From NCBI RefSeq assembly GCF_013009345.1, contig NZ_JABELE010000001.1:1-64000 (forward strand): a stretch of DNA of 64,000 bases, in the 5' to 3' direction. The position numbers and the translations under genes were made by a program. The DNA comes from Acinetobacter geminorum (GTDB lineage Bacteria; Pseudomonadota; Gammaproteobacteria; Pseudomonadales; Moraxellaceae). Below are positions 1-8,444 of this stretch, one piece after another. The notes under the pieces are model-generated. The model made no database searches. It was not told the DNA's origin and saw only the letters and a list, made by a program, of their open reading frames with translations. Position 1 is the stretch's first letter. Every line of letters begins with the position of its first letter.

Positions 1-303
1 AAACCAGGTACAATCAAGCCGCACACTAAATTCGACGCAGAAGTATACGTACTTTCTAAAGAAGAAGGTGGTCGTCATACTCCATTCTTAAATGGTTACC
101 GTCCACAGTTCTACTTCCGTACAACTGACGTAACTGGTGCAATCCAATTACAAGACGGCGTTGAAATGGTTATGCCAGGCGACAACGTTGAAATGTCAGT
201 AGAATTAATCCACCCAATCGCAATGGACCCAGGTCTACGTTTTGCGATCCGTGAAGGTGGTCGTACTGTAGGTGCTGGTGTTGTTGCGAAAGTAACTGCA
301 TAA
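1..303 (+). CDS. tuf: Elongation factor Tu, C-terminal part (5' end outside window)
   Basis: The first 100 codons of the window are in frame from base 1 and end at TAA 301-303. They encode the last part of EF-Tu, the GTPase that brings aminoacyl-tRNA to the ribosome. The segment spans the end of domain 2 and domain 3; KEEGGRHTPF and YRPQFYFRTTDVTG are hallmark domain-3 stretches, and the protein ends RTVGAGVVAKVTA as expected. The GTPase domain lies upstream of the window. The order tuf, tRNA-Trp, secE, nusG matches the common gammaproteobacterial tufB locus. Identification is secure; whether this is tufA or tufB rests on context only. Confidence 0.97.
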   Translation, partial: KPGTIKPHTKFDAEVYVLSKEEGGRHTPFLNGYRPQFYFRTTDVTGAIQLQDGVEMVMPGDNVEMSVELIHPIAMDPGLRFAIREGGRTVGAGVVAKVTA

Positions 304-363
304 GCATATTATAGTGACGGATTACGTCTCAAGTTGAGGGCTTTGGCTCTCAACTTGCATTAT

Positions 364-439
364 AGGTCAGTAGTTCAATTGGTAGAGCGTCGGTCTCCAA
401 AACCGAATGTTGGGGGTTCGAGTCCCTCCTGACCTGCCA
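364..439 (+). tRNA. trnW: tRNA-Trp (anticodon CCA)
   Basis: A complete 76-base cloverleaf with encoded CCA end. The acceptor stem AGGTCAG pairs with CTGACCT. The anticodon stem TCGGT/ACCGA holds the loop CTCCAAA, so the anticodon CCA is at 397-399. The T-arm is GGGGGTTCGAGTCCCTC-like. It sits between tuf and secE, the conserved place for tRNA-Trp in gammaproteobacteria, and is probably processed from a tuf-tRNA-secE transcript. Confidence 0.97.
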
Positions 440-514
440 TATTTTGAAATAAAAAGCTTGATGCTGGCTTAGTTGTTCATATAATAAGTCGCGAGTTCTA
501 CGACGAGTACAAAA

Positions 515-955
515 ATGTCGAATGATAAATCGCGTGACGCATTGAGCGACGCGCCAATTCCTCAAAGAAATAATTCTGCTGAAGTTGTTCGTTCTGGTTC
601 GCCTTTAGATATTGTTCTATGGGTGATTGCAATAGCATTGTTGCTTTTAGCTACCATGGTGAATCAACATTTGCCAGCGTATTGGGCGCCTGCAAATAAT
701 GTTTGGGTGCGCGTTGGGGCAATTTTTGCTTGTATCGTTGTGGCTTTAGGTTTATTATACGCCACCCATCAAGGTAAAGGCTTCGTTCGCTTGCTAAAAG
801 ATGCACGAGTCGAATTGCGTCGAGTAACTTGGCCAACAAAACAAGAAACAGTCACTACATCGTGGCAGGTTCTATTGGTTGTAGTTGTCGCATCATTGGT
901 TTTGTGGTGCTTTGACTATGGTTTGGGTTGGTTAATTAAGTTGATTATCGGGTAA
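515..955 (+). CDS. secE: Preprotein translocase subunit SecE
   Basis: 146-residue inner-membrane protein, the long three-helix SecE form seen in Escherichia and relatives. It clamps SecY in the SecYEG translocon. Two hydrophobic segments lie at about residues 30-47 and 56-82, and the conserved region LLKDARVELRRVTWPTKQET at about residues 93-112 is the SecE signature amphipathic helix, followed by the essential third membrane helix. nusG begins 7 bases after the stop, so the two are surely co-transcribed. Confidence 0.97.
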   Translation: MSNDKSRDALSDAPIPQRNNSAEVVRSGSPLDIVLWVIAIALLLLATMVNQHLPAYWAPANNVWVRVGAIFACIVVALGLLYATHQGKGFVRLLKDARVELRRVTWPTKQETVTTSWQVLLVVVVASLVLWCFDYGLGWLIKLIIG

Positions 956-962
956 AAGAGCT

Positions 963-1496
963 ATGAAACGTTGGTACATTATTCATGCCTACTCTGGCTA
1001 TGAAAAACAAGTGATGCGTTCACTTACAGAACGAATCCAGCGTAGCGCTGTTGCCGATAGCTTTGGTGATGTCCTTGTTCCTACCGAAGAAGTGGTAGAA
1101 ATGAAGGATGGTAAGAAACGTAAATCTGAGCGTAAATTCTTTCCTGGCTATGTGTTAGTCGAAATGGAAATGAATGATGATACTTGGCATATCGTTAAAG
1201 AATGTCCAAAGGTTCTAGGTTTTATTGGTGGAACACCTGAAAAACCAGCACCAATCACTCAACGTGAAGCAGATGCGATTCTTGCGCGTGTACGTAATAC
1301 TGGTGAAGCGCCTCGTCCTAAAACGATGTTTGAGCCAGGTGAAGAATTACTTGTTATTGACGGTCCATTCACAGACTTTAAAGGTGTAGTGGAAGAGGTT
1401 CAATACGATAAGTCACGTTTAACGTTGACGATTAATGTATTTAATCGACCAACTCAGGTTGAACTCGAGTTTCGCCAAGTCGAAAAAACGATTTAA
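963..1496 (+). CDS. nusG: Transcription termination/antitermination protein NusG
   Basis: 177 residues, the standard bacterial length. NusG binds RNA polymerase at the clamp, suppresses pausing, and links it to Rho or to ribosomal protein S10. The NGN domain begins KRWYIIHAYSGYEKQV and includes the FFPGYVLVEMEM strand. The KOW domain near residues 125-177 contains the GEELLVIDGPFTDFKGVV motif. It lies directly behind secE in the usual operon. The ATG start is the only good one. Confidence 0.98.
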   Translation: MKRWYIIHAYSGYEKQVMRSLTERIQRSAVADSFGDVLVPTEEVVEMKDGKKRKSERKFFPGYVLVEMEMNDDTWHIVKECPKVLGFIGGTPEKPAPITQREADAILARVRNTGEAPRPKTMFEPGEELLVIDGPFTDFKGVVEEVQYDKSRLTLTINVFNRPTQVELEFRQVEKTI

Positions 1497-1513
1497 TCTC
1501 AATTGGTTGAAAA

Positions 1514-1540
1514 GCGCCCGATTTTATCGGGCATTGTTGT
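1514..1540 (+). terminator. Hairpin after nusG, terminator or attenuator
   Basis: GCCCGAT (1516-1522) pairs with ATCGGGC (1526-1532) around a three-base loop and is followed by a broken T-rich run. The T-run is imperfect, so partial read-through into rplK is plausible. Confidence 0.55.
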
Positions 1541-1605
1541 TGTAACAGTAGTGTTGCGTAAAGATTGGGGAGCCTAGCGGCGTTTGTACCCAGAGGTATT
1601 TTAAA
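1533..1605 (+). promoter_or_regulatory. Leader of rplK-rplA, probable L1 autoregulation site
   Basis: In enterobacteria the L11-L1 mRNA leader carries a mimic of the 23S rRNA L1 site, through which L1 represses the operon. This leader contains a GC-rich segment with GGGGAGCCTAGCGG and GTACCCAG just before the start codon that could form such a structure. The role is inferred from the conserved regulation of this operon, not from a computed fold. Confidence 0.4.
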
Positions 1606-2034
1606 ATGGCTAAGAAGATTGACGGCTATATCAAGCTGCAAGTTCCAGCTGGTAAAGCAAATCCATCTCCACCAATTGGTCCTGCGTTAGGTCAACGTGG
1701 TGTAAACATCATGGCATTCTGTAAAGAATTCAATGCTGCTACACAAAAAGTTGAACCAGGTCTTCCAATTCCTGTAGTGATTACTGTGTATAACGACAAG
1801 TCGTTCACATTCATCATGAAAACTCCTCCAGCTTCTATTCTTCTTAAGAAAGCTGCTGGTATTCAAAAGGGTTCATCTGTACCAAACAAAACTAAAGTTG
1901 GTAAGTTGACTCGTGCTCAGTTAGAAGAAATTGCGACTACTAAAGAACCGGATTTAACTGGTGCTGATTTAGACGCACGTGTTCGTACCATCGCTGGTTC
2001 TGCACGTTCTATGGGCTTGGAAGTGGAGCTATAA
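1606..2034 (+). CDS. rplK: 50S ribosomal protein L11
   Basis: 142 residues, the family length. L11 binds the GTPase-associated region of 23S rRNA with L10/L7-L12 and takes part in factor binding and the stringent response. The N-terminal domain has the signature KLQVPAGKANPSPPIGPALG, with the proline-rich hinge, and the C-terminal RNA-binding domain ends GSARSMGLEVE. rplA starts 3 bases after the stop, so the genes are translationally coupled. Confidence 0.98.
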   Translation: MAKKIDGYIKLQVPAGKANPSPPIGPALGQRGVNIMAFCKEFNAATQKVEPGLPIPVVITVYNDKSFTFIMKTPPASILLKKAAGIQKGSSVPNKTKVGKLTRAQLEEIATTKEPDLTGADLDARVRTIAGSARSMGLEVEL

Positions 2035-2037
2035 GAC

Positions 2038-2733
2038 ATGGCAAAGTTAACTAAACGTCAAAAAGCCATTGCTGCTGCTGTTGAAGCAAACAAAGTTTAC
2101 ACTTTGGAAGAAGCGGTACAAGTTCTTAACAGCCTACCTGCTGCAAAGTTCAAAGAATCTTTGGATGTAGCTGTAAATCTTGGTGTAGACCCACGTAAAT
2201 CTGACCAGGTTGTTCGTGGTGCAACTACATTACCTGCAGGTACTGGTAAAACTGTACGTGTAGCTGTATTTGCTCAAGGCGCGCAAGCAGAAGCTGCTAA
2301 AGAAGCTGGTGCTGATGTTGTAGGTTTTGATGACCTTGCTGAAAGCATCCAAGGTGGAAACCTTGACTTTGATGTTGTAATCGCTGCTCCTGACGCTATG
2401 CGTGTTGTTGGTAAGCTCGGTACAATTCTTGGTCCACGTGGTTTAATGCCAAACCCTAAAGTTGGTACTGTAACTCCTGACGTAGCGAATGCTGTTAAAA
2501 ACGCTAAATCTGGTCAGGCTCGTTACCGTGTAGACAAAGCGGGTATTATCCATGCTGCGATCGGTCAAGTAGGCTTTGATGCTGCTGCTATCCGTCAAAA
2601 CGTTGAAACTTTAGTTGCTGACTTGAAAAAGTTAAAACCTGCAACTTCTAAAGGTGTATACATCAAAAAGATCACTTTGAGCTCAACTATGGGTCCTGGT
2701 CTTACTGTTGATGTAAACAACGTTTCTAACTAA
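2038..2733 (+). CDS. rplA: 50S ribosomal protein L1
   Basis: 231 residues. L1 forms the mobile stalk that moves E-site tRNA, and it acts as translational repressor of its own operon in relatives. The conserved loop GKLGTILGPRGLMPNPK at about residues 122-138 is the diagnostic L1 motif. It is the second gene of the rplKA pair; after it lies a 311-base leader ahead of rplJ. Confidence 0.98.
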   Translation: MAKLTKRQKAIAAAVEANKVYTLEEAVQVLNSLPAAKFKESLDVAVNLGVDPRKSDQVVRGATTLPAGTGKTVRVAVFAQGAQAEAAKEAGADVVGFDDLAESIQGGNLDFDVVIAAPDAMRVVGKLGTILGPRGLMPNPKVGTVTPDVANAVKNAKSGQARYRVDKAGIIHAAIGQVGFDAAAIRQNVETLVADLKKLKPATSKGVYIKKITLSSTMGPGLTVDVNNVSN

Positions 2734-3044
2734 GTTTAGACTTAGTAAAGAATTTTAAAGTCCTGATTGGGGACAGAACTTAAATAGAAATATTTTTCTA
2801 TTTGGTTGGGTAGGGCAAAGCTTTATCCCTTACCCATCAGGCGGACTTTGAATTGATAAATGAGAATTTATCAGCGTCAAAGACCTCAGGCGAAAAGATG
2901 TTATTTTCGAATAGCACTTTTCTTAATAAACCAGCCTGCGTAGACGCGGTGGTGTGATTTGTTCCTCCTCCGCGTGTAAGTCGAAAGGCTTACGAATTGG
3001 GAGTGTGCCCATTGGGTACATAAATCACCTTAGGAGGTTTTACA
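2734..3044 (+). ncRNA. L10 leader region of rplJL (structured mRNA leader)
   Basis: A 311-base untranslated stretch with no gene. It shows several complementary segments: GGGTAGGG (near 2807) with CCCTTACCC (near 2827), GACTTTGA with TCAAAGAC flanking TCAGGCG repeats (2839-2893), and GTAAG/CTTAC (2977-2992). This position and layout match the L10 leader family, where the L10-L7/L12 complex binds its own mRNA and represses translation. The AGGAGG at 3032-3037 is an excellent ribosome site for rplJ. The family assignment comes from context and complementary stretches, not a covariance search. Confidence 0.75.
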
Positions 3045-3551
3045 ATGGCTCTTCTTATTGAAGACAAAAAACAGATCGTTGCGGAAGTAAGTGAAGTTGC
3101 TTCTAAGGCGTTTGCAGCCGTTGTTGCTGACTACCAAGGCTTAAGCGTAGAGCAATTAACAACACTTCGTGTTGAAGCTCGTAAGTTAGGTGTTTCTACA
3201 CGTATTGTACGTAACACTTTAGCTAAACGCGCACTTCAAGATACTCAATTCAATATCTTGAACGACAACCTTGTTGGTCCAACAATTCTAGGTTTTTCAA
3301 CTTCTGAAGATGACATGGGTGCAGCTGCACGTTTGTTCGAAGATTTTGCTAAAACTAACAAAGCATTTGAATTAAAAGCTGCTGCATTTGACGGCAAAGT
3401 TTATCAAGGTGCTGACGTTAGCGTAATTGCAAACCTTCCGAACCAAGAGAAAGCTCTTACTATGCTTGCCTCTGTCCTTCAAGCTCCTATTTCGAAATTG
3501 GGTCGCCTTATTACAGCGCTCAAAGAGAAAAACGAGTCAGAAGCTGCTTAA
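3045..3551 (+). CDS. rplJ: 50S ribosomal protein L10
   Basis: 168 residues, the usual length. L10 anchors the L7/L12 dimers to 23S rRNA as the stalk base and mediates autogenous repression of rplJL. The N-terminal part has the conserved VVADYQGLSVEQLTTLR segment and VRNTLAKRAL; the C-terminal helix (from about residue 135) is the L7/L12-binding region. AGGAGG with 7-base spacing sets the start. rplL follows after 42 bases. Confidence 0.98.
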   Translation: MALLIEDKKQIVAEVSEVASKAFAAVVADYQGLSVEQLTTLRVEARKLGVSTRIVRNTLAKRALQDTQFNILNDNLVGPTILGFSTSEDDMGAAARLFEDFAKTNKAFELKAAAFDGKVYQGADVSVIANLPNQEKALTMLASVLQAPISKLGRLITALKEKNESEAA

Positions 3552-3593
3552 TCAATTTTACACACCATTCAATATCCATTTGGAGTTATTCTC

Positions 3594-3965
3594 ATGGCTT
3601 TAACTAACGAAGAAATCTTAAACGCAGTTGCTGAAAAAACTGTTCTTGAACTTGTTGAATTAATTTCTGCTTTCGAAGAGAAATTCAACGTTTCAGCTGC
3701 AGCTGTTGCTGTTGCTGCTCCAGCTGGTGGCGCTGCTGCTGCTGCTGAAGAACAATCTGAATTCAACGTTGAGTTGACTTCTTTCGGTGCTAACAAAGTA
3801 GCTGTAATTAAAGCAGTTCGTGAAGCAACTGGCCTTGGTCTTAAAGAAGCTAAAGACCTAGTTGAAGGTGCTCCTCAAGTTCTTAAAGAAGGCGTTTCTA
3901 AAGAAGAAGGCGAAGAACTTAAGAAGAAACTTGAAGAAGCTGGTGCTACAGTTACACTTAAGTAA
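3594..3965 (+). CDS. rplL: 50S ribosomal protein L7/L12
   Basis: 123 residues. L7/L12 is the multicopy stalk protein that recruits translational GTPases. The N-terminal dimerisation helix (residues 1-33) is followed by an alanine/glycine-rich hinge (about 35-52), then the C-terminal factor-binding domain with NKVAVIKAVREATGLGLKEA and a glycine/lysine-rich end. It lies behind rplJ in the standard order. Confidence 0.98.
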   Translation: MALTNEEILNAVAEKTVLELVELISAFEEKFNVSAAAVAVAAPAGGAAAAAEEQSEFNVELTSFGANKVAVIKAVREATGLGLKEAKDLVEGAPQVLKEGVSKEEGEELKKKLEEAGATVTLK

Positions 3966-3973
3966 TTGTAAAA

Positions 3974-4036
3974 GGAGTCGGTTTTTAAATCGGCTCCATA
4001 AAATGGCTGATGGCTCTTGGGTCATCAGCCTTTTTG
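3974..4036 (+). terminator. Tandem hairpins between rplL and rpoB (attenuator/processing region)
   Basis: The first stem GGAGTCG (3974-3980) pairs with CGGCTCC (3991-3997). The second stem GGCTGATG (4005-4012) pairs with CATCAGCC (4023-4030) and runs into TTTTTG, a typical intrinsic terminator. In E. coli this interval holds a partial terminator and an RNase III site that lower rpoBC expression relative to rplJL; the same role is likely here. The remaining bases to rpoB (4037-4269) are AT-rich and contain no gene. Confidence 0.75.
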
Positions 4037-4269
4037 CGTTACAATAATCGGCTCGATTTTTGTTAGTTTTGTTTGATTTTTGAGAAAATCAGAATAAGAC
4101 AAGTAATTTCAAATGTTTACCAATATTTTTCTTTTTTAAAAATATTGTTAAGCGTTTTTATACCACTAAAAATTGCAGCATTTGTAAACAGTGGTGGCCA
4201 TATCGGCCTGCGTAATTCCTTCTGAGCCCGTTCTGCAGGCGGGCTTAGTTTACTTTCCGAGGACTCCAG

Positions 4270-7200
4270 ATGGCATACTCATATACCGAAAAGAAACGGA
4301 TCCGTAAGAATTTTGGTAAATTGCCCCAAGTAATGGATGCACCGTACTTACTTTCGATTCAGGTCGATTCGTACAGAACATTCTTGCAAGATGGCAAAAC
4401 TCCAAAAAACCGCGAAGATATCGGTCTCCAAGCCGCATTTCGTTCAGTTTTTCCTATCGAAAGTTATTCTGGCAATGCTGCTTTAGAATTTGTTGAGTAT
4501 AGCCTTGGTAAACCTGAGTTCGATGTACGCGAATGTATTCTTCGTGGTTCGACTTATGCGGCACCAATGCGCGTTAAAATTCGTTTGATTATTAAAGATC
4601 GCGAAACTAAATCAATTAAAGACGTACGAGAACAAGAAGTCTATATGGGTGAAATTCCACTCATGACTGAAAACGGTACATTTGTTATTAATGGTACTGA
4701 GCGTGTAATCGTATCTCAATTACACCGTTCACCAGGCGTTTTCTTTGATCACGATAAGGGTAAAACCCACTCAAGTGGTAAAGTGTTGTATTCAGCACGT
4801 ATCATTCCTTACCGTGGTTCATGGTTAGACTTCGAATTTGATGCGAAAGACTTAGTTTACGTACGTATTGACCGTCGTCGTAAATTACTTGCTACTGTTG
4901 TATTACGTGCATTAGGTTATAACAACGAACAAATCTTGAATTTGTTCTATGAAAAAGTACCTGTGTATCTTGATATGGGTAGCTACCAGATTGACCTAGT
5001 ACCTGAACGTTTACGTGGGGAAATGGCTCAATTTGATATTGCTGACAATGACGGCAAAGTTATTGTTGAGCAAGGTAAACGTATTAATGCTCGTCACGTA
5101 CGTCAAATGGAAGCTGCTGGTTTAACAAAACTTTCAGTTCCTGATGAATACTTATATGAGCGTATCACTGCTGAAAATATTACTTTGCGTGATGGTGAGG
5201 TAATTGCTGCGAATACTTTGTTAAGCCATGAAGTTATGGTGAAGTTGGCAGAAGGTGGTGTTAAACAGTTCAATATCTTGTTTACGAACGATATTGATCG
5301 TGGTTCGTTTGTTGCTGACACTTTACGTGCAGATACAACGGCTGGTCGTGAAGAAGCATTAGTTGAAATTTATAAAGTAATGCGTCCAGGCGAGCCGCCA
5401 ACAAAAGAAGCTGCTGAAAACTTATTCAATAACTTATTCTTCTCTTCTGAGCGTTATGACTTATCTCCAGTAGGTCGTATGAAGTTCAACCGTCGTTTGG
5501 GTCGTCCATACGAAGTTGGTACTGACCAGAAGTCACGTGAAGTAGAAGGTATTTTATCGCACGATGATATCATTGATGTATTACGTACATTAGTTGAAAT
5601 CCGTAACGGTAAAGGTGAAGTCGACGATATCGATCACTTGGGTAACCGTCGTGTACGTTCTGTTGGTGAAATGACTGAAAACCAATTCCGTGTTGGTTTA
5701 GTTCGTGTTGAACGTGCAGTTAAAGAACGTTTAAGCCAAGCAGAAACAGATAACTTGTCTCCACAAGATCTAATTAACGCTAAACCAGTTGCAGCTGCAA
5801 TCAAAGAATTCTTTGGTTCAAGCCAATTATCTCAGTTCATGGACCAAAACAACCCATTATCTGAGATTACGCATAAGCGTCGTGTATCTGCGCTTGGGCC
5901 TGGTGGTTTAACACGTGAACGTGCGGGCTTTGAAGTACGTGACGTACATCAAACTCACTATGGTCGTGTATGTCCAATTGAAACGCCGGAAGGTCCAAAC
6001 ATTGGTTTGATTAACTCGCTTTCAGTATATGCAAAAGCAAATGACTTTGGTTTCTTGGAAACACCTTACCGTAAAGTGGTAGATGGTCGAGTAACTGATG
6101 CAGTTGAATACCTTTCTGCGATTGAAGAAGTAGGTACTGTAATTGCACAGGCCGATTCTGCAGTAGATAAAGATGGCAACTTAACAGAAGAGTTTGTTTC
6201 TGTTCGTCATCAAGGTGAATTCGTACGTATGCCACCAGAAAAAGTGACGCATATGGATGTTTCTGCTCAGCAGGTTGTATCTGTTGCTGCATCACTTATT
6301 CCATTCCTTGAACACGATGACGCGAACCGTGCGCTTATGGGTTCAAACATGCAACGTCAGGCAGTTCCTACTCTACGTGCGGATAAACCGCTTGTAGGTA
6401 CAGGTATGGAAGCGAATGTTGCACGTGACTCAGGTGTGTGTGTAATTGCAAACCGTGGTGGTGCAATTGAATACGTAGATGCTTCTCGTATCGTTATTCG
6501 TGTAAACGAAGATGAAATGATCGCTGGTGAGGCTGGTGTAGATATCTACAACCTCATTAAATATACGCGTTCTAACCAGAACACTTGTATCAACCAAAAT
6601 ATTATCGTGAATTTGGGCGACAAAGTTGCTCGCGGTGATATCTTGGCAGACGGTCCGTCTACAGATATGGGTGAGCTTGCGCTTGGTCAAAACATGCGCG
6701 TTGCGTTCATGACTTGGAATGGTTACAACTATGAAGACTCGATCTTATTATCTGAGCGCGTACTTCAAGAAGACCGTTTAACCTCTATTCATATTCAAGA
6801 ATTATCTTGTGTAGCGCGTGATACTAAGTTAGGTGCAGAAGAAATTACTGCCGATATTCCTAACGTTGGTGAAGCTGCACTTTCTAAACTTGATGAATCA
6901 GGTATCGTTTATATCGGTGCTGAAGTTACAGCAGGTGACATCCTTGTTGGTAAAGTAACGCCTAAAGGTGAAACTCAGTTAACTCCTGAAGAAAAATTGC
7001 TTCGTGCAATCTTTGGTGAGAAAGCAGCTGACGTTAAAGATTCATCTTTACGTGTTCCATCTGGTACAAAAGGTACAGTTATCGATGTTCAAGTCTTCAC
7101 TCGTGATGGCTTAGAGAAAGATGACCGTGCATTGGCGATCGAAAAAGCACAACTTGATGCTTACCGTAAAGACTTGAAAGAAGAATATAAGATCTTTGAA

Positions 7201-8358
7201 GAAGCAGCTCGTGAGCGTGTAATTCGTTTGCTTAAAGGCCAAGAGTCTAATGGCGGTGGTTCAACTAAACGTGGTGACAAACTCGTTGAAGAAGTGTTAT
7301 CTGGTTTAGAGCTTGTTGATTTACTTGAAATTCAACCAGCAGATGAAGCAATCGCTGAGCGTTTAACTCAAATTCAAGTGTTCTTAAAAGAAAAGAGCGC
7401 AGAAATTGATGAGAAATTCGCTGAGAAGAAACGTAAGCTTGCAACAGGTGATGAATTAACAACTGGCGTATTGAAAGTTGTTAAAGTTTACTTAGCTGTT
7501 AAACGTCGTATTCAGCCTGGTGATAAGATGGCTGGTCGTCACGGTAACAAGGGTGTTGTATCTAACATCTTACCTGTTGAAGACATGCCACACGATGCTA
7601 ACGGTGTACCAGTAGATATCGTATTGAACCCGTTGGGCGTACCATCTCGTATGAACGTGGGTCAGATTCTTGAGACTCACTTAGGTATGGCGGCTAAAGG
7701 GCTTGGTGATAAAATCGAGAAAATGTTGAAAGAACAGCGCACAGTTTTAGAACTGCGTGAATTCTTAGACAAGATTTATAACAAAGTCGGTGGTGAGCAA
7801 GAGGATCTTGATAGCTTAACTGATGCTGAAGTCTTGGCACTTTCAGGCAACTTACGTGCCGGTGTACCTTTAGCTACTCCTGTATTCGATGGTGCTGAAG
7901 AAAGCCAAATTAAAGACTTGCTTGAGTTAGCTGGTATCTCTCGTACAGGTCAAACAGTATTGTTTGATGGCCGTACTGGTGAACAGTTTGATCGTCCTGT
8001 AACTGTAGGTTACATGTACATGCTCAAATTGAACCACTTGGTTGATGACAAGATGCATGCGCGTTCAACTGGTTCTTACTCTCTTGTTACACAGCAACCG
8101 CTTGGTGGTAAAGCACAATTCGGTGGTCAGCGTTTCGGTGAGATGGAGGTCTGGGCACTCGAAGCTTACGGCGCAGCATATACTCTCCAAGAGATGTTAA
8201 CTGTTAAGTCGGATGACGTTGAAGGTCGTACACGCATCTATAAGAATATTGTAGATGGTAACCATTATATGGACCCGGGTATGCCTGAATCGTTCAACGT
8301 ATTGACCAAAGAGATCCGTTCTTTAGGTATCAACATTGAACTGAAAAATGGTGACTAA
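4270..8358 (+). CDS. rpoB: DNA-directed RNA polymerase beta subunit
   Basis: 1362 residues, the length typical of Acinetobacter RpoB. With beta-prime it forms the catalytic core of RNA polymerase. Visible landmarks are the rifampicin region SSQLSQFMDQNNPLSEITHKRR followed by RVSALGPGG (about residues 520-550), RVCPIETPEGPNIGLINSL, the GDKMAGRHGNKGV lysine-rich active-site loop, and the C-terminal GGQRFGEMEVWALEAYGAA clamp segment. In the rifampicin region the residues D, H, R and S at the usual resistance positions appear wild type. The ATG follows GAGG. rpoC starts 86 bases downstream. Confidence 0.99.
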   Translation: MAYSYTEKKRIRKNFGKLPQVMDAPYLLSIQVDSYRTFLQDGKTPKNREDIGLQAAFRSVFPIESYSGNAALEFVEYSLGKPEFDVRECILRGSTYAAPMRVKIRLIIKDRETKSIKDVREQEVYMGEIPLMTENGTFVINGTERVIVSQLHRSPGVFFDHDKGKTHSSGKVLYSARIIPYRGSWLDFEFDAKDLVYVRIDRRRKLLATVVLRALGYNNEQILNLFYEKVPVYLDMGSYQIDLVPERLRGEMAQFDIADNDGKVIVEQGKRINARHVRQMEAAGLTKLSVPDEYLYERITAENITLRDGEVIAANTLLSHEVMVKLAEGGVKQFNILFTNDIDRGSFVADTLRADTTAGREEALVEIYKVMRPGEPPTKEAAENLFNNLFFSSERYDLSPVGRMKFNRRLGRPYEVGTDQKSREVEGILSHDDIIDVLRTLVEIRNGKGEVDDIDHLGNRRVRSVGEMTENQFRVGLVRVERAVKERLSQAETDNLSPQDLINAKPVAAAIKEFFGSSQLSQFMDQNNPLSEITHKRRVSALGPGGLTRERAGFEVRDVHQTHYGRVCPIETPEGPNIGLINSLSVYAKANDFGFLETPYRKVVDGRVTDAVEYLSAIEEVGTVIAQADSAVDKDGNLTEEFVSVRHQGEFVRMPPEKVTHMDVSAQQVVSVAASLIPFLEHDDANRALMGSNMQRQAVPTLRADKPLVGTGMEANVARDSGVCVIANRGGAIEYVDASRIVIRVNEDEMIAGEAGVDIYNLIKYTRSNQNTCINQNIIVNLGDKVARGDILADGPSTDMGELALGQNMRVAFMTWNGYNYEDSILLSERVLQEDRLTSIHIQELSCVARDTKLGAEEITADIPNVGEAALSKLDESGIVYIGAEVTAGDILVGKVTPKGETQLTPEEKLLRAIFGEKAADVKDSSLRVPSGTKGTVIDVQVFTRDGLEKDDRALAIEKAQLDAYRKDLKEEYKIFEEAARERVIRLLKGQESNGGGSTKRGDKLVEEVLSGLELVDLLEIQPADEAIAERLTQIQVFLKEKSAEIDEKFAEKKRKLATGDELTTGVLKVVKVYLAVKRRIQPGDKMAGRHGNKGVVSNILPVEDMPHDANGVPVDIVLNPLGVPSRMNVGQILETHLGMAAKGLGDKIEKMLKEQRTVLELREFLDKIYNKVGGEQEDLDSLTDAEVLALSGNLRAGVPLATPVFDGAEESQIKDLLELAGISRTGQTVLFDGRTGEQFDRPVTVGYMYMLKLNHLVDDKMHARSTGSYSLVTQQPLGGKAQFGGQRFGEMEVWALEAYGAAYTLQEMLTVKSDDVEGRTRIYKNIVDGNHYMDPGMPESFNVLTKEIRSLGINIELKNGD

Positions 8359-8444
8359 GTCGTAAGACTCACGATTTTTTAGGTAAAAACAATATTTGTG
8401 ACCCAGTCGGGTAAGCATTGCTTCCCGACACACGGAGAAAAAAA

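Noticed and set aside
3862..4047. A lysine-rich frame overlapping the end of rplL
   Set aside because: Out-of-frame reading of rplL that extends through a terminator hairpin.
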